Shown here in pieces: positions 18,758 through 26,987 of a stretch of DNA of 64,000 nt; positions within the stretch are counted from its first letter, which is position 1, and the number at the start of each line of letters is the position of its first letter. This DNA is from Planococcus salinarum (lineage in GTDB: Bacteria; Bacillota; Bacilli; Bacillales_A; Planococcaceae), in the NCBI RefSeq assembly GCF_007004625.1, contig NZ_VIFV01000007.1:92711-156710 (forward strand), written 5' to 3'. The notes beneath the pieces are model-generated. The model made no database searches and was not told where the DNA came from. It saw only the letters and a list, made by a program, of their open reading frames with translations. The translations under genes were made by a program, and so were the position numbers.

Positions 18758-19031
18758 TGCGGGGAAAATTAATCGCCCCTGTAGTGGGGCTTCAATTCCC
18801 TTTCTCATCAAGCGAGGCCTTTGTGCCAGTAACTTTTTCTAATCGCCCCCCTTTTAGGTTCTTTGTTTTGCCACCTGTCCATTTCCCCTTGTATGGAAGC
18901 GCTGTGACCAGCATGCTCGTTCAATCTGTTCACAAACTTTTCACGCGCCACCAGGCCAGGCTGTGAGAAAGGTCACATCCGGAATTGGGAGTATTTGTTA
19001 GAGTTGAAGTGACATGAAAGGAGTGTTCGAC

Positions 19032-20015
19032 ATGATGAAAAATATCGGCTATGCCAGCATTTTCTTATTGATACTTGCTGTCGTGGCCATCGGTGTTTTG
19101 AACAGCGAACTGTCTGCTGAGAAATCCAAATCAGCGGAAGTCCAACCAGACAGCACCGAAACAACCCAAACACAAGAAGCAACGGCAGGGATTTCGCATG
19201 CCCCCCCATCTTTGGAAAACGTGCCGAAAGGGCCGGAAGGTGAAGCGGTGAAACGGGGCTATGAACTCGTCAACAACACATCTGAAGTGCTGCGCGCGGA
19301 TGCGGCCAGTGTGGAAGACGGCCAAGAGCTCATCAATGCATTATCCTGCACGAGCTGCCACGCAGGAGCAGGACTCGAGGAAGATTCTTCGTCGCTCGTC
19401 GGAATGGCTTCCGCTTATCCGATGTACATAGGCCGCTCCGGTGAAATCGTGACACTGGAAGAACGCATCAACGGCTGCATGGTCCGCAGCATGAACGGTG
19501 AAATGTTCGCGGAAGATGATGAGGACATGGATGCCATGATCGCTTATTTCACGTACATTTCGGAAGGCATCCCTGTAGGCGCCGACATGCCATGGCGCCA
19601 TAACAATAATATGGAAGATGTTCCGCTGCCGGATGTCAATAACGGCGAAAAGCTCTATCAGTCCAGTTGCATTGCGTGCCACGCTGCGGACGGCTCGGGA
19701 ACCGGCTCGAACACCGGTCCAGCCGTTTGGGGAGAGGGCTCGTTCAATGACGGCGCAGGACTCGCGCGCATGTCGAAAATGGCCGGTTACTTGCAGAACA
19801 ACATGCCAAAAGGCGCTGAGCAGACTTTATCCGACCAGGAAGCGAGTGACCTCGCTGCTTTTGTCCTATCGCAGGACCGCCCGGAATGGGAAGGCCATGA
19901 GCAGGACTGGCCAAATGGCAACCGCCCGCCGGATGCCATGACCAAAGAACGCCGCGACCAGGTCAAGGACGGTACGATCGACTGGAATGAAGTGCTCGGA
20001 AAAGGAGCCGAATAA
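19032..20015 (+). CDS. Membrane-anchored dihaem c-type cytochrome (TsdA-like)
   Basis: A 327-aa protein with an N-terminal membrane anchor (IGYASIFLLILAVVAIGVLN) and an extracytoplasmic region with two haem-c motifs, CTSCH (near residue 107) and CIACH (near 215). The segment LEERINGCMVRSMNG between them resembles thiosulfate dehydrogenase TsdA and related SoxA-like cytochromes, where a Cys in this region ligates haem 1. That is inference. ATG 19032 follows AAGGAG by 8 bases. An in-frame ATG at 19014 precedes that site. No partner or sulfur gene is adjacent. Oxidation of thiosulfate to tetrathionate is possible but unproven. Confidence 0.8.
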   Translation: MMKNIGYASIFLLILAVVAIGVLNSELSAEKSKSAEVQPDSTETTQTQEATAGISHAPPSLENVPKGPEGEAVKRGYELVNNTSEVLRADAASVEDGQELINALSCTSCHAGAGLEEDSSSLVGMASAYPMYIGRSGEIVTLEERINGCMVRSMNGEMFAEDDEDMDAMIAYFTYISEGIPVGADMPWRHNNNMEDVPLPDVNNGEKLYQSSCIACHAADGSGTGSNTGPAVWGEGSFNDGAGLARMSKMAGYLQNNMPKGAEQTLSDQEASDLAAFVLSQDRPEWEGHEQDWPNGNRPPDAMTKERRDQVKDGTIDWNEVLGKGAE

Positions 20016-20021
20016 ACAGCA

Positions 20022-20060
20022 GAACACCCATCGCCTGATTCGGCGATGGGTGTTCTCTTT
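20022..20060 (+). terminator. Terminator after the cytochrome gene
   Basis: A 14-bp stem GAACACCCATCGCC with its complement, then TCTTTT. The convergent methyltransferase may share it. Confidence 0.85.
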
Positions 20061-20061
20061 T

Positions 20062-20667
20062 CTATTCATCTATCGGCTTTTGCGCAGCAAGCTGGATGAC
20101 GTGCGACAACCCCTTGTGCATCTTTCCTTCATTCCGTTCAACTTCGCCCGTAAAGAAATGGACGAGGCGGAAATCGGCAAATGCCGCCAGCACTTCTTCC
20201 GGCCGATACAGGAACGATTCTTTTTTCGGTCCCCCTGTGCCAAATTTGAGCTGCTCTTCAGAATACACTTCCATCAGGAAATAGCCGCCCGGTTTCAAAG
20301 CGCGCCGCACACCCTCAAAGGTTTTCTGTTGGACTTCTTTCGGAAAGTGGCCAAACACACAGATGATTTCATCCCATTTCCCTTCAGGCCATTCAGCCTG
20401 CGCCAAATCCACTTCCGCAACGAAAACGCTGACTTTCCGCTCCTGTGCCAACTTCTCTGTTTTCGCCAGACCGCTCTTTGCAAAATCCCAGGCGGTGACG
20501 CGCATGCCCTGTTCGGCAAGATGGACCGCGTTACGGCCTTCCCCTTCCGCTATCGCGAGTGCATCTCCTGTGAGTCCAAGTTTTGCATGCATCATTTCGA
20601 TGAATTCATTCGGCTCCGTGCCGTATAAATAATCGTCTTCCTGAAAACGTTCGTGCCATGTAGTCAT
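20062..20667 (-). CDS. Class I SAM-dependent methyltransferase
   Basis: A 201-aa methyltransferase of the TehB/UbiE-like group. Visible motifs are the SAM-binding AIAEGEGRNAVHLAEQG (motif I, near residue 40), VFVAEVDLAQAEWPEGKWDEIICVFGHFP (motifs II-III) and RALKPGGYFLMEVYS (motif IV). TTWHERFQEDDYLYGTEPNEF at the N-terminus is typical of the subgroup that acts on tellurite or small molecules. AGGAGG lies 7 bases before the ATG at 20667. An open frame continues to 20715. The substrate is unknown. Confidence 0.85.
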   Translation of the reverse strand: MTTWHERFQEDDYLYGTEPNEFIEMMHAKLGLTGDALAIAEGEGRNAVHLAEQGMRVTAWDFAKSGLAKTEKLAQERKVSVFVAEVDLAQAEWPEGKWDEIICVFGHFPKEVQQKTFEGVRRALKPGGYFLMEVYSEEQLKFGTGGPKKESFLYRPEEVLAAFADFRLVHFFTGEVERNEGKMHKGLSHVIQLAAQKPIDE

Positions 20668-20831
20668 ACCGGTGCCTCCTAAAATCGTATTGCTTCCAGC
20701 ATAACCGCCAAACAAAAAAGATGGAAAGATTGTGCTTGTAGGAAGATGGGGGATGGTTTGTTTTTAACTCTCAGGGGGTTACGGGATTTCCATGAAGAAC
20801 TTTGGTTTCACTTGCAGTGATAATAAAAAGA

Positions 20832-20870
20832 CGACGATTTCTTTTTCCAAAGAAATCATCGCTTTTTTCT
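20832..20870 (-). terminator. Terminator after the Ltp lipoprotein gene
   Basis: A stem of about 10 bp (CGATTTCTTT) with T-runs on both sides, lying just downstream of the minus-strand gene that ends at 20892. Confidence 0.8.
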
Positions 20871-20891
20871 TGTTCTGTGCAGAATTTTATT

Positions 20892-21848
20892 TTATTGAAG
20901 CCCTACTGCATCGACAGCAGCAGTAGCATCTGCATTACTGAATCCTTCAAATACTAATTGGTCGATCAAACCGGCTCTTGAGAAAGCAGTGTATTCAAGA
21001 TAATTCTCTGCCATTTTTACTGCCTGCGCACCCCAATCCGCAGTGATTTTATCTGCAGCGTAAGTAGCATCAGCATTATTAAAACCTTCAAATTCTAGTT
21101 GACCTATTAAACCCGTTCTTGAAAAAGCAGTGTACTCGAGATAATTCTCTGCCATTTTTACTGCCTGTTCCCTCCAATCTACATTGATTTTTTCTACAGC
21201 GTAAGTGGCATCTGCATTACTGAACTCTTCAAATACTAACTGTTCGATTAATCCGCTCTTAGAAAAAGCAGTGTAATTTAAATAATTCTCAGCCATTCCC
21301 ACCGCTTGTTGCTGCGATACCGTCTCCGCATTGGCCTTCGCTTCTTCCTCTGCTTTGGCCTTCGCTTCTTCCTCTGCTTTGGCTTTTGCTTCTTCCTCTG
21401 CTTTAACTTTCGCTTCTTCCTCAGCTTTGGCTTTCGCTTCTTCCTCAGCTTTTGCCTTCGCTTCTTCCTCTGCTTTTGCCTTCGCTTCTTCCTCTGCTTT
21501 TGCCTTCGCTTCTTCCTCTGCTTTGGCTTTTGCTTCTTCCTCCGCTTTAGCTTTCGCTTCTTCCTCCGCTTTGGCTTTTGCTTCTTCCTCCGCTTTGGCT
21601 TTTGCTTCTTCCTCTGCTTTGGCCTTCGCTTCTTCCTCAGCTTTTGCCTTTGCTTCTTCCTCTGCCTTGGCTTTTGCTTCTTCCTCTGCTTTTACTTTCT
21701 CTTCTTCCGCAGCCTTTTTCTCCATTTCTGTCGCTTCGACTTCCTCCTGATCAACCAAAGGCTCCTCCGTATTACTAACTTCTTCCCCACAACCACTTAG
21801 AAAAATTGTTAGACCTGCCACCCATAGAATTTTTTTACTTTCCCACAT
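20892..21848 (-). CDS. Ltp-family lipoprotein with repetitive coiled-coil stalk
   Basis: A 318-aa exported lipoprotein. The signal peptide ends in the lipobox LSGC (Cys about residue 19). A stalk follows with about 15 tandem copies of an 8-residue unit (AEEEAKAK), a charged continuous helix. Then come three tandem Ltp domains of about 48 residues each (pattern AVKMAENYLEYTAFSRxGLI...FSNADATYA). Ltp domains are known from a Streptococcus prophage lipoprotein that blocks injection of other phages' DNA, and also occur in ordinary cell-surface proteins. ATG 21848 follows GGGAGGGT. The open frame to 21962 is not needed. Monocistronic. Confidence 0.85.
   Translation of the reverse strand: MWESKKILWVAGLTIFLSGCGEEVSNTEEPLVDQEEVEATEMEKKAAEEEKVKAEEEAKAKAEEEAKAKAEEEAKAKAEEEAKAKAEEEAKAKAEEEAKAKAEEEAKAKAEEEAKAKAEEEAKAKAEEEAKAKAEEEAKAKAEEEAKVKAEEEAKAKAEEEAKAKAEEEAKANAETVSQQQAVGMAENYLNYTAFSKSGLIEQLVFEEFSNADATYAVEKINVDWREQAVKMAENYLEYTAFSRTGLIGQLEFEGFNNADATYAADKITADWGAQAVKMAENYLEYTAFSRAGLIDQLVFEGFSNADATAAVDAVGLQ
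21340..21709 (-). repeat. 24-bp tandem repeat coding the AEEEAKAK stalk
   Basis: About 15 direct copies of a 24-bp unit with core GCTTCTTCC on the plus strand. Most differences between copies are synonymous third-position changes. Copy number could vary by slippage or recombination, which would change stalk length without breaking the frame. Confidence 0.9.
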
Positions 21849-21926
21849 GAGTACACCCTCCCTACAGCATATTAAGTTGCGGTACAGGTTCTCAGTTCCC
21901 CTCCCCCCATTCTGCTGGCATGCAAT

Positions 21927-21955
21927 TTTATAGTGAGAATTCTTAATACAAACAA
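21927..21955 (-). promoter_or_regulatory. Predicted promoter of the Ltp lipoprotein gene
   Basis: On the minus strand TTGTTT (21955-21950) and TATAAA (21932-21927) are 17 bases apart, about 80 bases upstream of the start codon. Confidence 0.5.
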
Positions 21956-22380
21956 AAGGCAATTATAATTGACAGCTAAGGATCACTTTCTTTATTCAAA
22001 CTTTATTGATTTAATTTTAACACAATTATCATATAATTATTAATATTAAGAAAATTTAATACTACTAATAATCATTATTTTAATTAAGGATGAGATCCCA
22101 TTAGATTAAGTCACTCTATTAGAACTCCTATAAGTATGACTATACACCCCATTGACCTTTTAACTGGGTTAGGCCAGCCGAGAATTTATATTTAGTAATT
22201 CCTGAATTCCGCCTATGCGCCGTTCAGTTATAACTATTTAGAAACTGCAATAAAAAAATGTGATTCTATATTTCCACCCTTGCGGCTGCTTAGCTCCTTA
22301 ATATAAAAATGCAGTTTCTTAATAAAAAATGAATTGTGGTTGACACAGGGCTATGCTTCTTCGGAAAATGAATTGAAAAA
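21956..22380. other. AT-rich intergenic region without a gene
   Basis: No credible coding region on either strand. It contains a 9-bp inverted repeat GAAACTGCA/TGCAGTTTC (about 22239 and 22310) and the dispersed motif TTGACACAGGG at 22340-22350, described with the hairpin-plus-tail element. Confidence 0.6.
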
Positions 22381-22412
22381 GGCAAGCGCTCGGAAAGAGC
22401 GCTTGCCTTTTT
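22381..22412 (-). terminator. Terminator after malic enzyme
   Basis: A perfect 11-bp stem GGCAAGCGCTC with T-runs on both strands. The 21-bp repeats lie between the malic enzyme stop codon and this hairpin, so they would be transcribed as 3' UTR. Confidence 0.9.
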
Positions 22413-22425
22413 GGGCTTCTCACGT

Positions 22426-22505
22426 TTTATCGTCGATTTTCATAGGTTTATCAGCGATTTTTATGAGTTTATCAGCGATTTTTCACCGTTTATCAGCGAT
22501 TCTCC
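22426..22505 (-). repeat. 21-bp tandem repeat, family A, locus 1
   Basis: Four units start at 22426, 22447, 22468 and 22489, exactly 21 bases apart. The first has the core TTTATCGTCGATTTT, the next three TTTATCAGCGATTTTT. The array lies 3' of the minus-strand malic enzyme gene and before its terminator. Confidence 0.9.
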
Positions 22506-22541
22506 TAAATCTGCTCGCCAATACCATCATTCACACTTCAC

Positions 22542-23756
22542 CTATTTCTCCGCAAACACTTCCACCTTCTCAACCACAGGCTTCCTCGCCACTCCTGTCT
22601 CGACAGCTGCCCGGGCAACGGCTTCTGCTACGGCCGGCGCAACGCGCGGATCGAAGGGTGCTGGGATAACGTAATCATTATGAAGGTCATTTACTTCCAG
22701 CAAGCCGGCAATCGCCTTGACGGCGGCAATCTTCATGGCTTCATTGATATCGCTTGCCCGCACATCAAGCGCGCCGCGGAATATCCCCGGAAACGCAAGC
22801 ACGTTATTGACCTGGTTCGGAAAATCGGAACGGCCGGTGCCGACAACGCGCGCGCCGGCTTCTTTCGCCAGATGCGGCAGAATCTCGGGATTCGGATTGG
22901 CCATGGCGAAAATGATTGCATCGGCATTCATGGAACGGATCATGTCCTGTGTCAGCGCCCCTTCAGCCGAGACGCCGATAAAGACATCGGCTCCCTGGAT
23001 CACATCTGCCAGCTGGCCTTTTTCTTTATGGAAATTGGTCATCTCCGCAACCTGCACTTTGTACGAATTCATGCCATTCGGGCGCCCTTCATAGACCGCT
23101 CCTTTGGTATCGCACATGATGATATTCGGGAAACCGAAACCACTCAGCAGTTTCACCACCGCAATTCCGGCAGCCCCTGCTCCGTTAACGACCACTTTCG
23201 TTTCGTCCACAGCACGGCCTGTCAGTTTCAGCGCATTGATCAAACCTGCCAGCGTGACGATTGCCGTGCCGTGCTGGTCATCATGGAACACCGGAATGTC
23301 CATTTCCTGCCGCAGGCGTTCTTCGATAATAAAACACTCGGGCGCTTTTATGTCTTCCAGATTCACACCGCCAAATCCGGGTTCCATCAATTTGACAGTC
23401 CGAATGATCTCTTCCGGATCTTCCGTTTTCAAAGCGATCGGAAAGGCATCGACTCCCGCAAAACTCTTCAGCAGCGCCGCTTTCCCTTCCATGACCGGCA
23501 TCGAAGCATCCGGCCCGATATTGCCAAGGCCAAGCACCGCCGTGCCATTCGTCAAAACAGCGACGGTATTGCCTTTCATCGTATAGTCATATGCGGCCGC
23601 TTTATCCCGCTTAATTTCCTTGCACGGTTCCGCGACTCCGGGAGAGTAAGCCAAACTCAAATCATACTCATTTCTCAAAGCGACTTTTGAAACAATCTCC
23701 AATTTCCCCTGATGTTCCCGGTGCATTTTCAGCGCTTCCTGTTTCAGATTTGTCAT
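22542..23756 (-). CDS. NAD(P)-dependent malic enzyme
   Basis: Oxidative decarboxylation of malate to pyruvate. The 404-aa product is the short bacterial type (like YtsJ). It has LAYSPGVAEPCKEI near residue 32, TNGTAVLGLGNIGP near 70, PVFHDDQHGTAIVTLAG near 150 and a nucleotide-binding VVNGAGAAGIAVVKLL near 185, followed by FAMANPNPEILPH. The GGGAG site favours ATG 23756 over the in-frame GTG at 23765. Monocistronic on the minus strand, followed by repeats and a terminator. Confidence 0.93.
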   Translation of the reverse strand: MTNLKQEALKMHREHQGKLEIVSKVALRNEYDLSLAYSPGVAEPCKEIKRDKAAAYDYTMKGNTVAVLTNGTAVLGLGNIGPDASMPVMEGKAALLKSFAGVDAFPIALKTEDPEEIIRTVKLMEPGFGGVNLEDIKAPECFIIEERLRQEMDIPVFHDDQHGTAIVTLAGLINALKLTGRAVDETKVVVNGAGAAGIAVVKLLSGFGFPNIIMCDTKGAVYEGRPNGMNSYKVQVAEMTNFHKEKGQLADVIQGADVFIGVSAEGALTQDMIRSMNADAIIFAMANPNPEILPHLAKEAGARVVGTGRSDFPNQVNNVLAFPGIFRGALDVRASDINEAMKIAAVKAIAGLLEVNDLHNDYVIPAPFDPRVAPAVAEAVARAAVETGVARKPVVEKVEVFAEK

Positions 23757-23983
23757 CGCTTCCACTCCCTATTCATAATTCTTCATTATATAGATATTAG
23801 GGAAGATTAGAAGAGTTTGGGCTCCAATTAAAGAATATTCAGACTTTTGACTGAGACAAAAAGAAATGCACTGCATAAAACATATTGCATTTTGACTAGC
23901 ACTGAGGCCGATCAAGTCTCTCCCTGTTTATCTCTATGCGTTTCGGGAATACATAAAAAAACTGCTGTGAAAGGAAGATTCCT

Positions 23984-24181
23984 ATGAGTAATCAACAATC
24001 ATCTGAACAAGATAAGAATATTAAAAAAATGAATGAACTTCTTGAAGAAAAAAAGGAGCAAACTTCCCATAACCAGAACTCCAATCAACAGGAACAGAAA
24101 AACCAGTCGTTAAAAGATGGTGCGCATACTCCAGATGAAAATAATACGTTAACTGAAACCAAGAATAACCGTCTTCCCTGA
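23984..24181 (+). CDS. Small hydrophilic protein of unknown function
   Basis: A 65-aa, Gln/Asn/Lys/Glu-rich protein without hydrophobic segments, probably largely disordered. I do not recognise a family. Support is an AAAGGAAG ribosome site 6 bases before the ATG and a clean terminator downstream. The composition resembles small stress or spore-associated proteins, but that is only a resemblance. Confidence 0.55.
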   Translation: MSNQQSSEQDKNIKKMNELLEEKKEQTSHNQNSNQQEQKNQSLKDGAHTPDENNTLTETKNNRLP

Positions 24182-24263
24182 TGCTCGGTTTGAGCCTCTT
24201 GGGATGAGAAGCTCACATTTGAGTCAGGTGTTTTCCCCTATCGCAAAACGTGAAAATAGAAAA

Positions 24264-24304
24264 AACGACCAGCAAATTGTATTCTGATTTGCTGGTCGTT
24301 TCTA
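24264..24304 (+). terminator. Terminator after the small hydrophilic gene
   Basis: A perfect 14-bp stem AACGACCAGCAAAT with its complement, then TTTCTAT. Confidence 0.85.
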
Positions 24305-24511
24305 TATGATAGAAAAAATATGACTCCTATAGAAACCGGCACTTTTTACGCGCAAGACATATTTTTCGGTCCGGAAAGAAGAAACGGCATGATTATTGAC
24401 CGCAAAATCTTCCACGATGAGGTACTATTATTCAATTAAGAATGACGTAAATTGTAGTACCTTGTCCAAATCGTTCAGATTTTTTCTCTTGAAATGGATT
24501 TTCCTAAATTC
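24305..24511 (+). other. Intergenic, with a possible 39-aa open frame
   Basis: An ATG frame at 24320-24439 (MTPIETGTFYAQDIF...) reads through most of the gap with plausible composition but no ribosome site. It may be a relic or nothing. No family recognised. Confidence 0.2.
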
Positions 24512-25282
24512 CTATTGCTCGATCTGATCAATAATAACGCCAGGAATAGAAATTGATCCACCCATTGTAGATTCGTAAGTAATTAAACCGCTTGATAAGC
24601 CTCTAATTGTGATAGTGTCGTCTTCTAAAATGCGAGAGTCCAGCACTGCAGCATCAAACTCTGCAAATAGGATAAGATCATAATCATCATTTACAGCCAA
24701 TCTTATTTGTGTCAGGCCATCGCCTTCCATTACTTGAATGACAGTTCCCCGGAACTTAACTTTTTCAAATAAATAGTCATCAGGGTTTCTTGCTAACTGA
24801 TCATAAGTGATACCAGTATCATAACCGACTCTTTCCGCTTCCTCAGCTGCAGCTTTTTCTTCCGCTGCTTTTTTCGCCTCTGCTTCTTCTTTCGCTTTAG
24901 CTTCAGCATCAGCTTTCTCTTTGGCAGCAGCTTCTTCTGCAGCTTTCTTCGCTTTTTCTTCATCTTCTTTTTTCTTCAATTCGGCTTCTTTCGCTTTTCG
25001 TTCTTTTTCTTCCAAGAGGAAAAATGGTTCTGCTTCTTTTACCTTCGCTTCCAATTCTTTAATCTTTACAGCTGAATCATCATTAGCAGATTCAAGCGTT
25101 TTGATTTTCGAAGCCAATTCCTCATTTGCTGCTTCGAGGGTTTCTTGCTTCTTAAGATTTTCATCTGTAGAGGCGTCGACCTCAGACTGAGAAGGTCCAA
25201 AGCTTGCTCCAATTATCAATGCGATCAATGCCACTACTATGTATCTCCATCTGCGTTTTACAAAAGCTGTAATTTTCTCCAT
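24512..25282 (-). CDS. Membrane-anchored coiled-coil protein with C-terminal OB-like domain
   Basis: A 256-aa protein. A short basic N-terminus (EKITAFVKRRWRY) precedes one membrane helix (IVVALIALIIGASFG). A Lys/Glu/Ala-rich coiled coil (about residues 35-155) and a C-terminal domain of about 95 residues follow (YDQLARNPDDYLFEKVKFRGTV...). The C-terminal pattern resembles the OB-fold seen in toxin-regulator and SH3-like extracellular proteins. ATG 25282 follows AAGGGG by about 10 bases. An in-frame TTG at 25303 precedes that site. Exact role unknown. Confidence 0.7.
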   Translation of the reverse strand: MEKITAFVKRRWRYIVVALIALIIGASFGPSQSEVDASTDENLKKQETLEAANEELASKIKTLESANDDSAVKIKELEAKVKEAEPFFLLEEKERKAKEAELKKKEDEEKAKKAAEEAAAKEKADAEAKAKEEAEAKKAAEEKAAAEEAERVGYDTGITYDQLARNPDDYLFEKVKFRGTVIQVMEGDGLTQIRLAVNDDYDLILFAEFDAAVLDSRILEDDTITIRGLSSGLITYESTMGGSISIPGVIIDQIEQ

Positions 25283-25616
25283 TTCAACAATTCCCCTTTT
25301 CAATATCTCTATTGAACCATCATAGTATACTTGCAGTTTAATTAATACAATTATTAAAATTAAATATGCCTTATTACATAATTAATTAAATGGTAAGATC
25401 CAACTTAAATAGTATGCAAAAGATGTCATCCAAACATACCGCGATGCTTTCCAAGAATTCTGCAACGCAGATATCCAGTATCTTCATTATGCGAATCCCG
25501 GAACAGCACTGTGTACTCGTACGGAAATATTCCATTATAGAAGCAGGTTCATTGCCCTGTTGAGATCTAAAAACTTCGTTTGTTATTTACCTGTTATAAA
25601 AAAAGTCTATCCGCCT
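25283..25616. other. Intergenic region with a doubtful coding relic
   Basis: Between 25413 and about 25570 the plus strand reads without stops as DVIQTYRDAFQEFCNADIQY and onward, distantly like the MetE/YxjG methyltransferase family (TYRxAFxxFxxADIQYL). There is no start and the pattern is weak, so at most a degenerate fragment. The rest is AT-rich and empty. Confidence 0.2.
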
Positions 25617-26204
25617 TTATTCCATAATCGAATTTCCACTGATCTTAAAATCGAGCCCGTCGCGTATAAAGGTGAAGCTCGCGCTTTTGCCATTCCCGCC
25701 AACCACAAGATCGTATGCATGATATCTGCGTTTGAATTCCAGCACTTCCAATTCTTCGATTCCATCAGGACGCGAATTAACACCATATAACGAAATGACG
25801 TATGCCGACTCTTTCACCGCAATTTGTTCCGCTCTGGCACGCAATTCGTTTTCATCAAGGTCCATTTCTGCCAGCTCAAACAGCTGTTCCACTTTTTCCA
25901 ATCCCTCCGCCTTCAAATATTGCTCCGAATAAAAATGCGAAGCAAACATTTGATAGGCAAAGAACAGTGACATCAACAGAATCGCAGCCGAGTGGACAGG
26001 AAATTCATAGCGGCTTTCCGAGATGATGCGATCCAGCTTAACCGTTGCCCAGATTGCCCCAATTAGGGCTGCCAAGAAAGTGAGCGCGCCAATGATTGAA
26101 TTTAAAAATAAAAAGCCCACTAAATAACTGTATTTCATGAACAGATAAAATACCGTACCGGCTCCCATAAGAATAAATAACGTCCTAATCGAACTTCTCA
26201 CCAC
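25617..26204 (-). CDS. Membrane protein of unknown function
   Basis: A 195-aa protein with three or four hydrophobic segments in the first 100 residues (TLFILMGAGTVFYLFM, LVGFLFLNSIIGALTFLAAL, SAAILLMSLFFAYQMF). A soluble C-terminal half follows (AEMDLDENELRARAEQIAVKESAY...). AAGGGGGAG precedes two adjacent GTG codons, so the start could be 3 bases later. No family recognised. It follows the YiaA-like gene on the same strand but a hairpin separates them. Confidence 0.6.
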   Translation of the reverse strand: MVRSSIRTLFILMGAGTVFYLFMKYSYLVGFLFLNSIIGALTFLAALIGAIWATVKLDRIISESRYEFPVHSAAILLMSLFFAYQMFASHFYSEQYLKAEGLEKVEQLFELAEMDLDENELRARAEQIAVKESAYVISLYGVNSRPDGIEELEVLEFKRRYHAYDLVVGGNGKSASFTFIRDGLDFKISGNSIME

Positions 26205-26232
26205 AGCTCTCCCCCTTAAATATAAAACAAAA

Positions 26233-26256
26233 CGCCCGGCATTTACCGGACGCTCT
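26233..26256 (-). terminator. Terminator after the YiaA-like gene
   Basis: A 7-bp stem with one mismatch (CGCCCGG/CCGGACG), followed on the minus strand by TTTTGTTTT. Confidence 0.6.
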
Positions 26257-26302
26257 TACTTTATTGATATTGTTTGGAACTGCCTTGATAGAGTACCCTG
26301 TT

Positions 26303-26764
26303 TTATTTCTCCCCCATATCCTTCGCCTCTTCCGCATCCCGCACGTTCTTCTGCACAGTGACAACAGCGAACAAACTCAAGACAAATGAGATGCCATAAA
26401 AACCTTTCTCGCTCAAAATGATGCTGCCGGCGTTGAACAGGCCGATTGCCATGAGCGCGATGGACGAAATCAGCGCGAACCAACTGATGCCGTAGTAGAG
26501 GTTCGTGACTTTCATTCCTTCGTCACGGTCTCGGACGGCTTTTTGAAGCGACACGGCCGAGTAAAGGCCAAGAATCAGCAATACGATATAATAACCTTTT
26601 TCATTCAATTCCATTCCCGCGTTGTACAGCCCGATCAAATACGACGATACGCCGATCAGCAATGCACCCCAAGCCGCGCCAACGAATGCGCCTGTCGGTT
26701 CACCCAGTCTGCGCTTCTCCGCCGGTTTCTTTACAAACACATCTTCTTCTCTTTCCCCCAACAT
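26303..26764 (-). CDS. YiaA/YiaB-family membrane protein
   Basis: A 153-aa protein with two copies of the two-helix YiaA/B domain: FVGAAWGALLIGVSSYLIGLYNAG...LNEKGYYIVLLILGLYSAVSLQKAVRD and LYYGISWFALISSIALMAIGLFNAG...LSEKGFYGISFVLSLFAVVTVQKNVRD. The internal duplication (GLYNAG/GLFNAG, EKGYY/EKGFY, QKAVRD/QKNVRD) is plain. That gives four membrane helices. Function is unknown. It is a single gene on the minus strand. Confidence 0.85.
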   Translation of the reverse strand: MLGEREEDVFVKKPAEKRRLGEPTGAFVGAAWGALLIGVSSYLIGLYNAGMELNEKGYYIVLLILGLYSAVSLQKAVRDRDEGMKVTNLYYGISWFALISSIALMAIGLFNAGSIILSEKGFYGISFVLSLFAVVTVQKNVRDAEEAKDMGEK

Positions 26765-26920
26765 AAATCCAGCCCCTGTCTTTTGATAATGTGAATTAAC
26801 GCTATTTAACAGAATTAAATATTAAGATTATTCTACCATATTCGTAGGGCTTCAGAATGACTTCTCAAAGGAAAATTTTTGAAAGATAAAAGGAACTTTT
26901 TTCATTTTTCCCCAAAACAA

Positions 26921-26952
26921 AACCACCAAACAGAAGGACTCCCGCCGGTGGC
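26921..26952 (-). terminator. Possible terminator after the aldo/keto reductase gene
   Basis: A short stem CCACC/GGTGG with a long loop and, on the minus strand, TTTTGTTTTGG after it. Confidence 0.45.
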
Positions 26953-26987
26953 TCTCAACTTCCTCTATTCAGCCAGTGATTTAATGA

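Noticed and set aside
21306..21800. Ala/Ser- or Phe/Leu-rich plus-strand proteins over the lipoprotein repeats
   Set aside because: Antisense frames of the 24-bp repeat region. The minus-strand frame has a signal peptide, lipobox and Ltp domains.
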